Assembly (NCBI GenBank): GCA_934086485.1
Contig: CAKOIF010000017.1
Location: forward strand, 1-36,932
Direction: 5' to 3'
DNA from: an uncultured Bacilli bacterium
GTDB lineage: Bacteria > Bacillota_I > Bacilli_A > RF39 > UBA660
DNA: 36,932 nt
The position numbers and the translations under genes are program-made. The notes under the pieces were generated by a model. It was not told where the DNA came from. It made no database searches and saw only the letters and a list, made by a program, of their open reading frames with translations. The stretch's first letter is position 1; each line of letters opens with the position of its first letter. Of this stretch, positions 16,308 through 23,604 are shown in pieces.

Positions 16308-16703
16308 TTACTTATATCTTTCCATAACATCTTTTGCAAGAGGTATATCTGCAGGAGCTAAATCATAATTTAATAAATCATCTATTTTTACCCAAGTATA
16401 TTCTGAATGAGCATGAAGTTTAAAGTTACCATCAATATATTTACATTCATATAATTTAAGTATTACATTACCATGTGGATAATCAAACATACTTTGTGAT
16501 ATAAAATCTTTTGCTTTAACTTTTACATCAAATTCTTCATAAATTTCTCTTTCTATAGCAGTTTTTTCATCCTCATTTTCTTCGACTTTACCACCCGGAA
16601 ATTCCCATTTACCTTTTGCATCTTTATCCGTAGATCTTTTAGCAATTATTACTTTATTATCCTTAAAAATTAAAGCCGCTACTACATTTATATCTTTACT
16701 CAT
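16308..16703 (-). CDS. Nudix hydrolase, MutT-like (8-oxo-dGTP diphosphatase / CTP pyrophosphatase type)
   Basis: 131 residues, normal for MutT-type enzymes. The Nudix box reads GGKVEENE, seven residues, then REIYEEFDV, with the usual late glycine replaced by aspartate. An N-terminal VVAALIFKDNKVIIAKRS strand is typical of MutT and close relatives that hydrolyse oxidised or non-canonical nucleoside triphosphates to monophosphate and pyrophosphate. AAAGGT lies upstream of the ATG. It is separated from the upstream methyltransferase by a terminator, and from the downstream secreted-protein gene by only 6 bases. Confidence 0.85.
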   Translation of the reverse strand: MSKDINVVAALIFKDNKVIIAKRSTDKDAKGKWEFPGGKVEENEDEKTAIEREIYEEFDVKVKAKDFISQSMFDYPHGNVILKLYECKYIDGNFKLHAHSEYTWVKIDDLLNYDLAPADIPLAKDVMERYK

Positions 16704-16756
16704 ACAACACTACCTTTCGTTAATTCTATTATACTATATTTTCACTATTAAAAAAA

Positions 16757-16778
16757 CTAAATGTTTTTTGACATTTAG
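16757..16778 (-). terminator. Terminator after the methyltransferase gene
   Basis: A perfect 8-bp stem (CTAAATGT with ACATTTAG, 6-base loop) is followed by TTTTTTT on the minus strand. It starts 3 bases past the stop codon at 16781. Confidence 0.8.
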
Positions 16779-16780
16779 CT

Positions 16781-17452
16781 TTACTTAACTTTCTTTATTA
16801 ATACGTGATAATGAAAAGATGAATATGTTTTACCATTTGATTCATAAAAATCTTCAATATGATTAATAAACTCTATTTTAAAATCTTTGAATAAAACTTT
16901 TATTAAATCATGATCTGCATAAAAATGTGGTGTTTTATATTCAGGACCCTCTTCCATTCTAAGTCTTGTATTTTCATCTACTAAAGGCCAAGAAGTTTGT
17001 TTAAATCCCCATGTAGATTTAGAACCAAGCGTTAAATAACATTCTCCATTATCCTTTAAAACTCTATAAAGTTCTTTAATTATTTGTTTAACTCCTTCGG
17101 TATCTTGATGTGATATAACATTTCTACATAATATACAGTCAAAACTATTATCATCATATGGTAGATGAATCATATCACCTTTTTTTAAATCTGCTTTTAA
17201 GTTAAGAGAATCTAGCCATTCTTTAGCTCTTGTTAAACCTTCTTCACTAATATCAAAGCCATAAGTTTCAAAGTCATTACTTGCAAATAATACAGTATGT
17301 CTTCCTAACCCACAACCTAAATCTAGAAAAGATTTAAAGCCTAGTCCTTTCCACCTATCAAGTAAATAATATGACTCAATACTTGGTATTTTCCATACAC
17401 AATTTGAATCATCCTCAACCATTTTCCAATTCCATCCTTTAGATTTAATCAT
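16781..17452 (-). CDS. Class I SAM-dependent methyltransferase
   Basis: 223 residues. Motif I is FLDLGCGLGRH (42-52), followed by TYGFDISEEGL (post I), a motif II-like FDCILCRNVISH, and ELYRVLKDNGECYL. This is the Methyltransf_11/25 pattern, usually acting on small molecules, though the substrate is not identifiable. I use ATG 17452 behind GGAGGG rather than the longest frame (17470). Its start overlaps the stop of the upstream gene by 8 bases, so the two are translationally coupled. A terminator follows directly. Confidence 0.8.
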   Translation of the reverse strand: MIKSKGWNWKMVEDDSNCVWKIPSIESYYLLDRWKGLGFKSFLDLGCGLGRHTVLFASNDFETYGFDISEEGLTRAKEWLDSLNLKADLKKGDMIHLPYDDNSFDCILCRNVISHQDTEGVKQIIKELYRVLKDNGECYLTLGSKSTWGFKQTSWPLVDENTRLRMEEGPEYKTPHFYADHDLIKVLFKDFKIEFINHIEDFYESNGKTYSSFHYHVLIKKVK

Positions 17453-17846
17453 TATCTTTCCCTCCTTCAATAATTTTATTTAAATCTTTATTACTTTTAA
17501 CACAATAATATGATTTAACATCCTCAATTACTTCTCTTATAAATTTACTATCATTAGTTTCTAATACTTTTTTCTTTGTTAATTTCAAATCTATCTTATC
17601 ATCACCCACTGCATATAATGTTTCTATTACATAAAACTCATCTTTTGTCTCGATAAAATATAACATAATCTTAGTAAAATCTAAATCAAAATTACTATAA
17701 CTTAGAGCAATTCTCCATATAATTTCACTATTACCATTTTTAATTGCATAATCAATTAATTTATCTAAATTTTCTTGTCCGATATTTCTAGGATGCTCTA
17801 AAGATAAACAACTTTTAAGCTCATTTAAAATAATTTCAAAATCCAT
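17445..17846 (-). CDS. Hypothetical protein coupled to the methyltransferase
   Basis: 133 residues from ATG 17846, which has AAAGGA 7 bases upstream. A longer frame from a TTG at 17906 has no ribosome site and would begin almost on top of a TATAAT box. It is acidic and appears all-helical, with short repeated helix pairs (NGNSEIIWRIALSYSN, TKDEFYVIETLYAVGD, TNDSKFIREVIEDV) that could be HEAT-like. No family is recognised. It is the first gene of a two-gene operon, lying beyond the right copy of the repeat that brackets the restriction module. Confidence 0.6.
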   Translation of the reverse strand: MDFEIILNELKSCLSLEHPRNIGQENLDKLIDYAIKNGNSEIIWRIALSYSNFDLDFTKIMLYFIETKDEFYVIETLYAVGDDKIDLKLTKKKVLETNDSKFIREVIEDVKSYYCVKSNKDLNKIIEGGKDND

Positions 17847-17956
17847 ATATAATCCTTTCAAAGATAATACTCTGCATAAAAGTTCATGTATATCCTTAGT
17901 ATACAATACAAATTATTATTATACAATTAAAAATTTACGAATTTTTCAAAATTTAT

Positions 17957-18036
17957 TTTTTGCCTAACTTATGCTAAAAAACACTATTTTTTTGTAAAAA
18001 CTGTCAAACAAAAAAATCTCTTTCGAGATTTTAATT
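17957..18036 (+). repeat. Copy A of an ~80-bp direct repeat bracketing the restriction-modification module
   Basis: Shares GCCTAACTTATGC and the last ~38 bases exactly with copy B (20587-20668), with a 2-base length difference in the middle. It contains a terminator with AAAATCTC-GAAA-GAGATTTT and a T run on the minus strand. The stop codon of the restriction endonuclease gene lies within it. Confidence 0.75.
18013..18031 (-). terminator. Terminator of the DpnII-like operon
   Basis: On the minus strand AATCTC pairs with GAGATT around a GAAA loop, followed by TTTTTG. It directly abuts the stop codon of the endonuclease gene and is the duplicate of the CotD-like gene's terminator. Confidence 0.75.
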
Positions 18037-18897
18037 TAACACTTGTTTTAAAGTGCCATTTTCCAAATCATTAATGTTATACATTGTTTCAAGCTCATTA
18101 AATGTTTCCTTAAGATTATTCTTTGCATCATGCCAACCTAAACCATCAGTAATCCATATAAATGTTATTCCATCAATTTCCTTTGCTTTTTTTGCTAGCA
18201 TTTCATAACTTCTTGCAGTTTCATTTAATTTAGAACCACTACTTGCATAAAAATTTGTTTCAATTAAATATATTTGTTTTGAGGTTTTTATAACAAAATC
18301 AAATCTTTTTGTAGAAACATTATTTCCAGATAAAGAACTTAAATCAATATTCCATCTTTTCTCAATATCATTTAAGTACATTTCTTTAAAGTAATTTACA
18401 TCTTTAACAAAACCAGATTCCTTAATATATTTTTCTACTAAATCTTCCATTAAATGACCACCACGATTTTTTCTACCATTAGAATCAAGACCGACTTCAA
18501 TTCCTAATACATAATCATATAAATTATTTATAATATGATTTTGTAATAAATCAAATAGACCACTTTCTTGCATAAACCTAACATAGTCATCCATTGAATA
18601 AACCATTTTTTTAAAGTCAAATAAATATTCATTAATTTCATCCTTAACAAATATTTCAGTAGAACGAACCGCCAAAAGAAGAGGTATACATTCCAAAGTT
18701 TCAGGATATTTAAGCATTATGTTTTTAAAATCTTCTTCAATTGTTTTACTACCAATTAATGAATTTAAAATATTAAGCTCTACTTTTACTTTATCAACAT
18801 TTTTATATATTTTGTTAAAATCAGCATAATAACTATAATTAGATATACTAGACTTAAAGTTATTAATCCATTCATCAAAATTTCTTTTCATTTTCAT
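18031..18897 (-). CDS. dpnB: Type II restriction endonuclease, DpnII/MboI family (GATC)
   Basis: 288 residues, the usual size for DpnII. Landmarks are GLDSNGRKNRGGHLMEDLVE in the middle, KRFDFVIK with a metal-binding aspartate, then IYLIETNFYASSGSKLNE, which supplies the ExN/K-type nuclease core. By family it cuts unmethylated GATC in double-stranded DNA; specificity is inferred from similarity and the two partner methylases. ATG 18897 overlaps the end of the preceding methylase gene by 23 bases. The order M-A-B matches the pneumococcal DpnII operon. The final codons lie inside repeat copy A. Confidence 0.85.
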   Translation of the reverse strand: MKMKRNFDEWINNFKSSISNYSYYADFNKIYKNVDKVKVELNILNSLIGSKTIEEDFKNIMLKYPETLECIPLLLAVRSTEIFVKDEINEYLFDFKKMVYSMDDYVRFMQESGLFDLLQNHIINNLYDYVLGIEVGLDSNGRKNRGGHLMEDLVEKYIKESGFVKDVNYFKEMYLNDIEKRWNIDLSSLSGNNVSTKRFDFVIKTSKQIYLIETNFYASSGSKLNETARSYEMLAKKAKEIDGITFIWITDGLGWHDAKNNLKETFNELETMYNINDLENGTLKQVLN

Positions 18898-19648
18898 CAC
18901 TTTCCTTTCTTTTAATTGTTAAATCTAAATATTCTTTTTCTTTTTCAATACCAATATATCTTCTTTTTAATTTGCTAGCAACAATACCAGTTGTACCACT
19001 TCCATTAAAAGGGTCTAATATTAAATCATTTTCGTTAGTCGAAGCAAGTATAATTTTTTCCAATAATTCAATTGGTTTTTGTGTAGGATGTTTTCCACAC
19101 TTTTTTTCACTTGGTTTAGTAAGTGAGGTTTCCCAAACATCTTTCATTTGTTTATTATTATTAAGTTTTTTCATAAGGTCATAATTAAATTTATATTTAA
19201 CATTTTTTATGTCCTTTTTTGCCCATAAAATGGTTTCTGTCGAATGAACGAAACATTTACAGCTTATATTTGGTGGTGGATTTAATTTTTTCCAAGTAAT
19301 ATTATTAATTATTTTAAATCCATTTTCCTCAAGGGCCATACCTATAGAATAAATATTATGCATAGTGCCACTTATCCAAATTGTTCCATCATCTTTTAAA
19401 ACATCTTTGCATAATTTTATCCATTTTTTGTTAAAATTGTGTTTTTCTTTTAAAGTAATAGTTTTATCCCAATCACCTTTATTAACACTAACTATTTTTC
19501 CACCACTACAAGTAATACCATCACTAGATAAAAAATATGGGGGATCAGCAAATATTACATCAATACTTTTAGGTTCTATATTTTTAAGTATTTTTAAAGA
19601 ATCGCCTTTATATAATGTAAAATTATCTTTTTCATAGTATGGTTTCAC
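18875..19648 (-). CDS. dpnA: DNA adenine methyltransferase, DpnA type (beta class)
   Basis: 257 residues. The catalytic DPPY (35-38, FADPPYFLSSDG) precedes the SAM-binding DPFNGSGTTG near the C-terminus, the beta-class order. It probably methylates N6 of adenine in GATC. In the DpnII system the A protein also methylates single-stranded DNA, protecting incoming transforming DNA (known for DpnA, inferred here). The start is GTG with AAGGAGG overlapping the stop of the upstream methylase gene. Confidence 0.85.
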   Translation of the reverse strand: MKPYYEKDNFTLYKGDSLKILKNIEPKSIDVIFADPPYFLSSDGITCSGGKIVSVNKGDWDKTITLKEKHNFNKKWIKLCKDVLKDDGTIWISGTMHNIYSIGMALEENGFKIINNITWKKLNPPPNISCKCFVHSTETILWAKKDIKNVKYKFNYDLMKKLNNNKQMKDVWETSLTKPSEKKCGKHPTQKPIELLEKIILASTNENDLILDPFNGSGTTGIVASKLKRRYIGIEKEKEYLDLTIKRKESDENEKKF

Positions 19649-19657
19649 TTAGCCTCC

Positions 19658-20488
19658 TTAATAATTTGTAATAATAACTTCCTCTACTTTACCTCTTTTA
19701 TTTCCATTTGCATTAATACTTCTTTTAGCATCGATTACATGAATATTAAAATCTTTATATAATTCATTTATTAAAGAAGTATTATGATTTGATAACATTA
19801 CTTTTACACCTTTATTATCTAACTTTTTAAATACACTTGCAAGTCTTTTTTGTTCCTCTTTATCAAAACCAGTATCTGTATAACTATTAAATGTATGTGT
19901 ATCTGAATCATATGGAGGATCAATATAAACAAAATCTCCTTCTTTAGCACTTTCTAAAGAAGTTTCAAAATCCTCGCATAAAACTTTAATATCATTCATA
20001 CTAAGATAATTACTTACAGTTATTAGATTATTTCCATCATATGTATTAACTTTATCTTTCTTTCCAAAAGGAACATTAAATTCATTTTTGCTATTAACCC
20101 TATAAAGTCCATTAAAACATGCTTTATTTAAATAAATAGTTCTTGCGGCTCTAGTATAGTCAGATAATCTATTAAATGTTTTTTTATTTCTATCTTTATT
20201 TCTCATTTCATAATAAAATTCTTCATTATGTTTAGCTTCAAAACTATTTAATGAGGCACATAACTTTTTAAACTTATCTTCATCTTTCAAACAACTATAA
20301 ACATTCATAAGTTCTTTATTAGAATCATTTATAACAGCTTTTTTTGGTGATAATTCAAAAAGAAGTGCTCCTCCCCCTACAAAAGGTTCATAATATGTAT
20401 CAAAACTTTCTGGAACATATTTTTTTAGTTCATTAATTATTTGTCTTTTTCCACCAGCCCATTTTACAAATGGTTTTCCTTTAATCAT
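19658..20488 (-). CDS. dpnM: DNA adenine methyltransferase, Dam/DpnM type (D12 class)
   Basis: 276 residues, typical for Dam/DpnM. The SAM-binding FVKWAGGKRQ (7-16) comes first and YIDPPYDSDTHTFNSYT later, the alpha-class order. It modifies adenine N6, most likely in GATC on double-stranded DNA, protecting the host from the adjacent endonuclease. It is the first gene of the three-gene operon, which lets methylation precede cutting. AGGATG lies 9 bases before the ATG. Confidence 0.9.
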   Translation of the reverse strand: MIKGKPFVKWAGGKRQIINELKKYVPESFDTYYEPFVGGGALLFELSPKKAVINDSNKELMNVYSCLKDEDKFKKLCASLNSFEAKHNEEFYYEMRNKDRNKKTFNRLSDYTRAARTIYLNKACFNGLYRVNSKNEFNVPFGKKDKVNTYDGNNLITVSNYLSMNDIKVLCEDFETSLESAKEGDFVYIDPPYDSDTHTFNSYTDTGFDKEEQKRLASVFKKLDNKGVKVMLSNHNTSLINELYKDFNIHVIDAKRSINANGNKRGKVEEVIITNY

Positions 20489-20586
20489 AATTTCATCCTT
20501 TTCCTACCTATTTAGTATAACATGAATAAGAAATTTCTTAAATAAAAAAGAGAGAATTTTACAAAGTACGCATTTTTTAAACTTTA

Positions 20587-20668
20587 ATTTTTGCCTAACT
20601 TATGCCAATAAATAACTATTTCTATATAAAAACTGTCAAACAAAAAAATCTCTTTCGAGATTTTAATT
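20587..20668 (+). repeat. Copy B of the ~80-bp direct repeat (native terminator of the CotD-like gene)
   Basis: Matches copy A (17957-18036). It begins right at the stop codon of the CotD-like gene, which suggests this is the original and that the restriction module was inserted with duplication of the terminator region. Confidence 0.75.
20645..20664 (-). terminator. Terminator of the CotD-like gene
   Basis: Same AAAATCTC-GAAA-GAGATTTT hairpin and T run as at 18013-18031, starting 3 bases after the stop at 20667. Confidence 0.75.
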
Positions 20669-20918
20669 AGCATCTTCTATCGTAAATATTTTCTACAACA
20701 TTTTCTTCACAACACGTATTGCATGGAGTAAAAGTATGTTTATAAATATGATGATTAATTATTCTAGTATTGCAAGGTTTAATATGAGGTACTTCATAGC
20801 AAATATATCTATGACACACCCTTTCCTCTGGGCACTCATAAACTGGTTCACATGTACATCCCATCATATTTTCTACTTTACCCATATCTTCCATAGCAGG
20901 TCTTTTATCACAATTCAT
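20667..20918 (-). CDS. Cysteine- and histidine-rich protein resembling CotD-family spore coat proteins
   Basis: 83 residues with eleven cysteines. The middle (VPHIKPCNTRIINHHIYKHT) resembles the conserved 'vphihPsht..vnHHiyKH' core of CotD inner spore coat proteins, with cysteines replacing some usual positions. The flanking CTCEPVYECPEERVC and CNTCC clusters suggest disulphide or metal cross-linking. AAAGGAGG lies upstream. The leader holds a TATAAT and also CATACATG, reminiscent of a sporulation-sigma -10; that reading is speculative. Spore-coat membership is a similarity-based guess. Confidence 0.55.
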   Translation of the reverse strand: MNCDKRPAMEDMGKVENMMGCTCEPVYECPEERVCHRYICYEVPHIKPCNTRIINHHIYKHTFTPCNTCCEENVVENIYDRRC

Positions 20919-21001
20919 AATAGGTAATTCCTCCTTTTACATTATACTATTCGAAAAAATTATACATGTATGGGCTTTTTATATATATCAAAGCATAAAA
21001 A

Positions 21002-21020
21002 AATGATGACTTGCACCATT
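21002..21020 (-). terminator. Terminator after pgsA
   Basis: A 7-bp stem AATGGTG/CATCATT with a 5-base loop and TTTTTT on the minus strand, overlapping the pgsA stop codon. Confidence 0.65.
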
Positions 21021-21627
21021 ATTTTGATTTTTTATCATTTTTTGGAATAACAAATTCTCTAGTATTATAATAATATTGGCATCCACTTATAACACTAAAT
21101 ATTGTTGCTATAATTAAGCATATTTTTGCAAGTGGGAAGTGGAAAAACTCACAAGGAAAATTACTAAAGAAAGTTAGTGTTAATCCAACCATCATAAAGG
21201 CAGTTTTAATTTTTCCCATTGAGGAAGCCGCAACTACTTTACCTTTATTTCCAGAAATCATTTTACAAGTATCAGTTATAATATCACGAGTAATAATAAC
21301 AACTGGTACTACCAATGGAATTACTCTATCATATGCAAGAATAATAAGTACACCATTTACTAAGATTTTATCAGCAATAGCATCAGCCATTTTACCAAAA
21401 TCAGTAACCATATTATATTTTCTTGCTATATGTCCATCAAGTTTATCTGTAAGTGAGGCAATTAGAAATAAAGTCCCTGCAATAATATATTTTAAATTAA
21501 ATGTAACTCCATGATATAAATATACAGGCCACGAAAAGCCTAAAGCATGCCATGGAATACATAACATAATAAGTATAATAAATGCTAAAACAATTCTTGA
21601 AATTGTAAGTTTATTTGGTAAATTCAT
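21019..21627 (-). CDS. pgsA: CDP-diacylglycerol--glycerol-3-phosphate 3-phosphatidyltransferase
   Basis: 202 residues, polytopic. It carries the full CDP-alcohol phosphatidyltransferase signature D64-G65-x2-A68-R69-x8-G78-x3-D82-x3-D86 (DGHIARKYN...FGKMADAIAD). It makes phosphatidylglycerophosphate, the committed step to phosphatidylglycerol and cardiolipin, in the cytoplasmic membrane. Its ribosome site AAGGAG is inside the last codons of the rodZ-like gene, with the ATG 3 bases after that stop. The rodZ-like/pgsA order is as in Bacillus. Confidence 0.9.
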   Translation of the reverse strand: MNLPNKLTISRIVLAFIILIMLCIPWHALGFSWPVYLYHGVTFNLKYIIAGTLFLIASLTDKLDGHIARKYNMVTDFGKMADAIADKILVNGVLIILAYDRVIPLVVPVVIITRDIITDTCKMISGNKGKVVAASSMGKIKTAFMMVGLTLTFFSNFPCEFFHFPLAKICLIIATIFSVISGCQYYYNTREFVIPKNDKKSK

Positions 21628-21630
21628 TTC

Positions 21631-22098
21631 CTACTCCTTATAACTTATCTCACTAGCAACTCTAGTGTTAACAGTAATTTGTTTTACAGCCCAGAAAACT
21701 GCAAAAACTGCTAAAATAACAATTAATACATATACAAGTACATATAAAACATTATTTGGTTTCTTTTCATGTCTTGTATATGGTGAAAATACTTTTTCTT
21801 CATTACCTTTAGTATTTTCCTCAATTTCCTTTTCAATATCTTTTACAGGTATTTTTGATGTTGTTTCAAAAACATATTCATTAAACTCATCTACTATTTT
21901 ATCAGCATCAAGGCCTAAATATTTAGCATAATTACTAATATATTTTTTTAATGCAAATATGTCTTGAAATGCACCAGTTTTACCATCTTCGATATTTTCA
22001 AGAATTACTTTTTCAAGATTAAGATCACTACTTACTTCCTCAAGGGAAAGACCAGCAGCCTCTCTAGTATCTAGAAAAAGACTTCCAATATCTTTCAA
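21631..22098 (-). CDS. RodZ-like helix-turn-helix membrane protein
   Basis: 155 residues. An N-terminal HTH_25 domain (LFLDTREAAGLSLEEVSSDL... YAKYLGLDADKIVDEFNEY) is followed by a charged linker and one membrane span (about 120-142, NNVLYVLVYVLIVILAVFAVFW). The C-terminal outside part is very short compared with E. coli RodZ. RodZ-type proteins link MreB filaments to the membrane. I place the start at TTG 22098, which has AGGAGAG 8 bases upstream. The frame extends to 22176, but that part lies within the 3' end of RNase P RNA and is not coding. Confidence 0.75.
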   Translation of the reverse strand: MKDIGSLFLDTREAAGLSLEEVSSDLNLEKVILENIEDGKTGAFQDIFALKKYISNYAKYLGLDADKIVDEFNEYVFETTSKIPVKDIEKEIEENTKGNEEKVFSPYTRHEKKPNNVLYVLVYVLIVILAVFAVFWAVKQITVNTRVASEISYKE

Positions 22099-22127
22099 AC
22101 TAAATCTCTCCTTAATTAAAAAATAAA

Positions 22128-22481
22128 AATAATATCTTAATAAGCCATGTTCTGTACCATTACTGGTGACAAACATTTATCTATGTACAAAGTACATCCA
22201 GTCTTAGGTTCGTTTTCCCTTGACCAGCTCCCCTACCAAAATTTGGGTTTCTCACTCGCGGGGTTTACCACGTTCCACTTCTTTTATTTCTAAAAGACTC
22301 GTCTCTTTGGCACTTTTATACCTAATCATTTCATTTTCAGAAATTTTCGGAGCCGTTAGCATATGCTACCTTAAGTTATTTATTCCTTAAGCACGAACAT
22401 ATTATCCATCACAGGATAAGTGAGCATGGACTTTCCTCAATAAAACTAAAAGTCTTACAGCGTTTGTCTAAAGATATTATT
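22128..22481 (-). ncRNA. rnpB: RNase P RNA, Firmicutes (B) type
   Basis: Conserved blocks are GAGGAAAGTCCATGCTC (22422-22438) and ACAGAACATGGCTTA (22141-22155), which pair to form P4 (CATG segment). Between them are GAGAAACCCAAATTTTGGTA and AGGGGA, characteristic of the B type. The ends pair as P1 (AATAATATCTT at 22471-22481 with AAGATATTATT at 22128-22138), followed by a T-rich run. It forms the catalytic subunit that removes tRNA 5' leaders. It abuts gpsB, whose stop codon lies within the first bases, matching the Bacillus gpsB-rnpB order. Confidence 0.9.
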
Positions 22482-22803
22482 CATTTCTTCCATAAACAAT
22501 TTTTTCTAAGTTACTTATTCTTTTTAATAAATCAATGTTAGTAACTTGTTTGTTAGAACTATCTTCTTGCGTTTCAAGTTTTTCTTTTAACGCACGAATT
22601 TCTTGTTTAAGTGTATAATTATCGGATGTTAAATCATTAATTTGACCTTTAAGATTCTTAATAATATTATTATACTCAGTATAATCTCTTATGATCATAT
22701 CAAGATATTTATCAACCTCTTGAGGTCTATATCCCCTTGCATCAATTTTGAAATCATGCTCTAGTATCTCCCCTGGTGTTAAATAAATCTTTTCATTATA
22801 CAT
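22477..22803 (-). CDS. gpsB: GpsB cell-cycle protein (DivIVA family)
   Basis: 108 residues. The N-terminal LTPGEILEHDFKIDARGYRP and VDKYLDMIIRDY form the membrane-binding DivIVA/GpsB head. A central coiled coil follows, and the C-terminal LLKRISNLEKIVYG is the short GpsB trimerisation motif. GpsB shuttles penicillin-binding proteins between side wall and septum. I use ATG 22803 with GGAAGGTG upstream; the frame extends 6 codons further. rnpB follows directly. Confidence 0.9.
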   Translation of the reverse strand: MYNEKIYLTPGEILEHDFKIDARGYRPQEVDKYLDMIIRDYTEYNNIIKNLKGQINDLTSDNYTLKQEIRALKEKLETQEDSSNKQVTNIDLLKRISNLEKIVYGRNE

Positions 22804-22844
22804 TTTTACACCTTCCAACATAAAAATTATAGCAAATTTCTTAC

Positions 22845-22940
22845 TTATTTGTCAATATCCGTAAGGCTTTCATATTTTATCAAAAGTTTAGCATAATTAG
22901 TATCATCAATTAATTTACTTATAATAAAATCTATATCCAT
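22845..22940 (-). CDS. Possible very small protein (31 aa) upstream of gpsB
   Basis: ATG 22940 with GTGGTGA 5 bases upstream opens a 31-residue frame (starting MDIDFIISKLIDDTNYAK). It lies in the same direction, 41 bases before gpsB. It is too short to classify; small ypp genes occupy similar positions in Bacillus but no similarity can be claimed. Confidence 0.35.
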   Translation of the reverse strand: MDIDFIISKLIDDTNYAKLLIKYESLTDIDK

Positions 22941-23006
22941 TAGTATCACCACTATAATAATATGATAAAAGGAAAATGTTATCAACAACTTCGACAAAAC
23001 ATGTCA

Positions 23007-23035
23007 TTTATTTTATAAAAAAAGTATGCTATAAT
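23007..23035 (+). promoter_or_regulatory. Extended -10 promoter of recU-pbp1A
   Basis: TG-C-TATAAT (TATAAT at 23030-23035) with a weak TTTATT -35 17 bases upstream, ending 17 bases before the recU start codon. Confidence 0.6.
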
Positions 23036-23052
23036 TAAAATGGTGAATATAA

Positions 23053-23604
23053 ATGAATTATCCAGGGACAATTAAAAAGACCTATAAAAAACAAATTAAT
23101 TATGGCAACCGTGGTATGGATTTAGAAAATTTTATTAACCAAACCAACGAGTACTACTTAGAAAAGGATATTGCAGTAATCTATAAAAAACCTACACCTA
23201 TTCAAGTAGTAAAATATAATTATGATAACAAAAGAATAACTGATGCCTTTTATTTAACTCAATCTACCTTAGATTATAATGGAGTTTATAAAGGTTACTA
23301 CATAGAATTTGATGCTAAAAATACTAATAAAAATTTTTTACCACTTAATAATATAGCAGAGCATCAAATTAAACATATGAAAAATATTGTAAAACACAAA
23401 GGAATATGCTTTTTACTTATTGCAATTAATAGTGAATATTATGCTTTACCAGCAAAAAAGTTATTTAGTTTTATTGATAAAAAAGAAAGAAAAAGTATTC
23501 CCTATGATTTTATAAAAGAAAATGGTTATAAACTTGATTATAATTATTTAAAAGGAATAGATTATATAAAAGCCGTTGATTTAATGATAAAGGAGAATGT
23601 ATGA
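23053..23604 (+). CDS. recU: Holliday junction resolvase RecU
   Basis: 183 residues. It has the RecU signature NYGNRGMDLENFINQTNEYY at the N-terminus, the acidic nuclease core (RITDAFYLTQSTLDYNGVYK then YIEFDAKNT), and HQIKHMKNIVKHKGICFLLI. It cleaves four-way DNA junctions in recombination and chromosome segregation. The stop overlaps the pbp1A start in ATGA, and the recU-PBP1 operon is conserved in Firmicutes. The start context is weak (GGTGAATATAA). Confidence 0.95.
   Translation: MNYPGTIKKTYKKQINYGNRGMDLENFINQTNEYYLEKDIAVIYKKPTPIQVVKYNYDNKRITDAFYLTQSTLDYNGVYKGYYIEFDAKNTNKNFLPLNNIAEHQIKHMKNIVKHKGICFLLIAINSEYYALPAKKLFSFIDKKERKSIPYDFIKENGYKLDYNYLKGIDYIKAVDLMIKENV

Noticed and set aside
18031..20488. 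GATC avoidance in the window as support for the DpnII assignment
   Set aside because: GATC sites are present in several genes (for example near 6890, 8332 and 23898), so no depletion can be claimed by eye.
17957..20668. Insertion sequence explanation for the repeats around the restriction module
   Set aside because: No transposase lies between them and the copies are direct, not inverted; duplication of a terminator region fits better.
22099..22176. N-terminal extension of the rodZ-like gene from the longest frame
   Set aside because: It reads through the conserved 3' part of RNase P RNA (ACAGAA...GGCTTA and P1); a TTG with a good RBS at 22098 is the credible start.
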